Assembly (NCBI GenBank): GCA_021160865.1
Contig: JAGHBS010000151.1
Span: 1-5,598 of the forward strand
DNA: 5,598 nucleotides
DNA from: Planctomycetota bacterium
GTDB lineage: Bacteria; Planctomycetota; Phycisphaerae; SM23-33
Direction of reading: 5' to 3'
Shown: positions 5,356 through 5,598 of the stretch, piece by piece
Numbering within the stretch: the first letter of the stretch is position 1
How the letters are laid out: each line of letters starts with the position of its first letter
Notes under the pieces: generated by a model
The model's database searches: none
The model's input: the letters and a program-made list of their open reading frames with translations, nothing else
Told to the model about the DNA's origin: nothing
Position numbers and translations under genes: made by a program

Positions 5356-5598
5356 TTAGGTGAATAACGCCTCTACGAAGGTATCGGGGTCGAATGGTTC
5401 AATGTCTTCATATTTTTCCCCGATACCGACGAACTTCACTGGTATATTCAGTTCATCCCTGATTGCTATAACGATTCCCCCCTTGGCAGTACCATCGAGT
5501 TTTGCGAGGAAAATTCCCGTAACGTCCACGGCTTCGGTGAAGACCTTTGCCTGGTTGATTGCGTTCTGCCCGGTGGTGGCATCGAGTACCAGTAAGAC
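5356..5598 (-). CDS. ftsY: Signal recognition particle receptor FtsY, C-terminal part (partial)
   Basis: The last 80 residues of the protein are present; the rest lies beyond the right edge. The fragment covers the end of the SRP-type GTPase domain. LVLDATTGQNA (residues 4-14) is the conserved DxxxGQ segment. AKLDGTAKGG (32-41) is the guanine-specificity motif, with Ala in place of the commoner Thr of TKLD. VGIGEKYEDIEPFD (57-70) is the closing loop, and FVEALF is the end. FtsY docks the SRP-ribosome complex at the inner membrane and hydrolyses GTP together with Ffh. The DxEPFD and FVxALF ending points to FtsY rather than Ffh, which would continue into an M domain. The stop is followed by a 48-nt gap and then the deacetylase gene. 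Confidence 0.93.
   Translation of the reverse strand, partial: VLLVLDATTGQNAINQAKVFTEAVDVTGIFLAKLDGTAKGGIVIAIRDELNIPVKFVGIGEKYEDIEPFDPDTFVEALFT

Overview
The window looks like a piece of a bacterial chromosome, most plausibly from a planctomycete-like lineage (Phycisphaerae or relatives). This is an inference. It rests on a secreted enzyme ending in a VPEP-type PEP-CTERM sorting signal preceded by a dockerin-like DLNGDG loop, a combination common in that group. The sequence carries no rRNA or other phylogenetic marker except a partial ftsY. All complete genes are on the minus strand; one gene end enters from the left on the plus strand.

Layout from left to right. Bases 3-230 are the C-terminal end of a flavin-dependent oxidoreductase resembling the geranylgeranyl reductase family. 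Its frame stays open and protein-like for 19 more codons after an in-frame TGA. It converges on a minus-strand cytoplasmic GH63/MGH1-like glycoside hydrolase (355-1854). Upstream of that come a small PspC-domain membrane protein (1953-2165) and an HD-domain putative hydrolase (2168-2773). These two are separated by only 2 nt and are surely co-transcribed. The 386-nt gap at 2774-3159 holds a likely promoter for the HD-pspC pair, two strong inverted repeats and a 60-codon open frame without a start codon. Bases 3160-4125 encode a secreted calcineurin-like metallophosphoesterase with a PEP-CTERM tail and unusual substitutions at metal-site histidines. Its 210-nt upstream gap contains two tandem TATAAT boxes and a GC-rich hairpin in the presumed 5' leader. 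Bases 4336-5307 encode a class II histone-deacetylase/AcuC-like deacetylase with an intact zinc site. It lies 48 nt downstream of the C-terminal end of ftsY, the signal recognition particle receptor (5356-5598, entering from the right), and is probably transcribed with it.

The genes do not form one obvious pathway. They read as a housekeeping and accessory mosaic: protein targeting (ftsY), deacetylation, an exported phosphoesterase, an envelope-stress-like PspC protein with an HD hydrolase, and a compatible-solute-type glycosidase. No CRISPR array, insertion sequence, tRNA or convincing new multigene system is visible. The points most worth a second look are the in-frame TGA at 228-230, the altered metal-site motifs of the phosphoesterase, and the structured leader in front of it.
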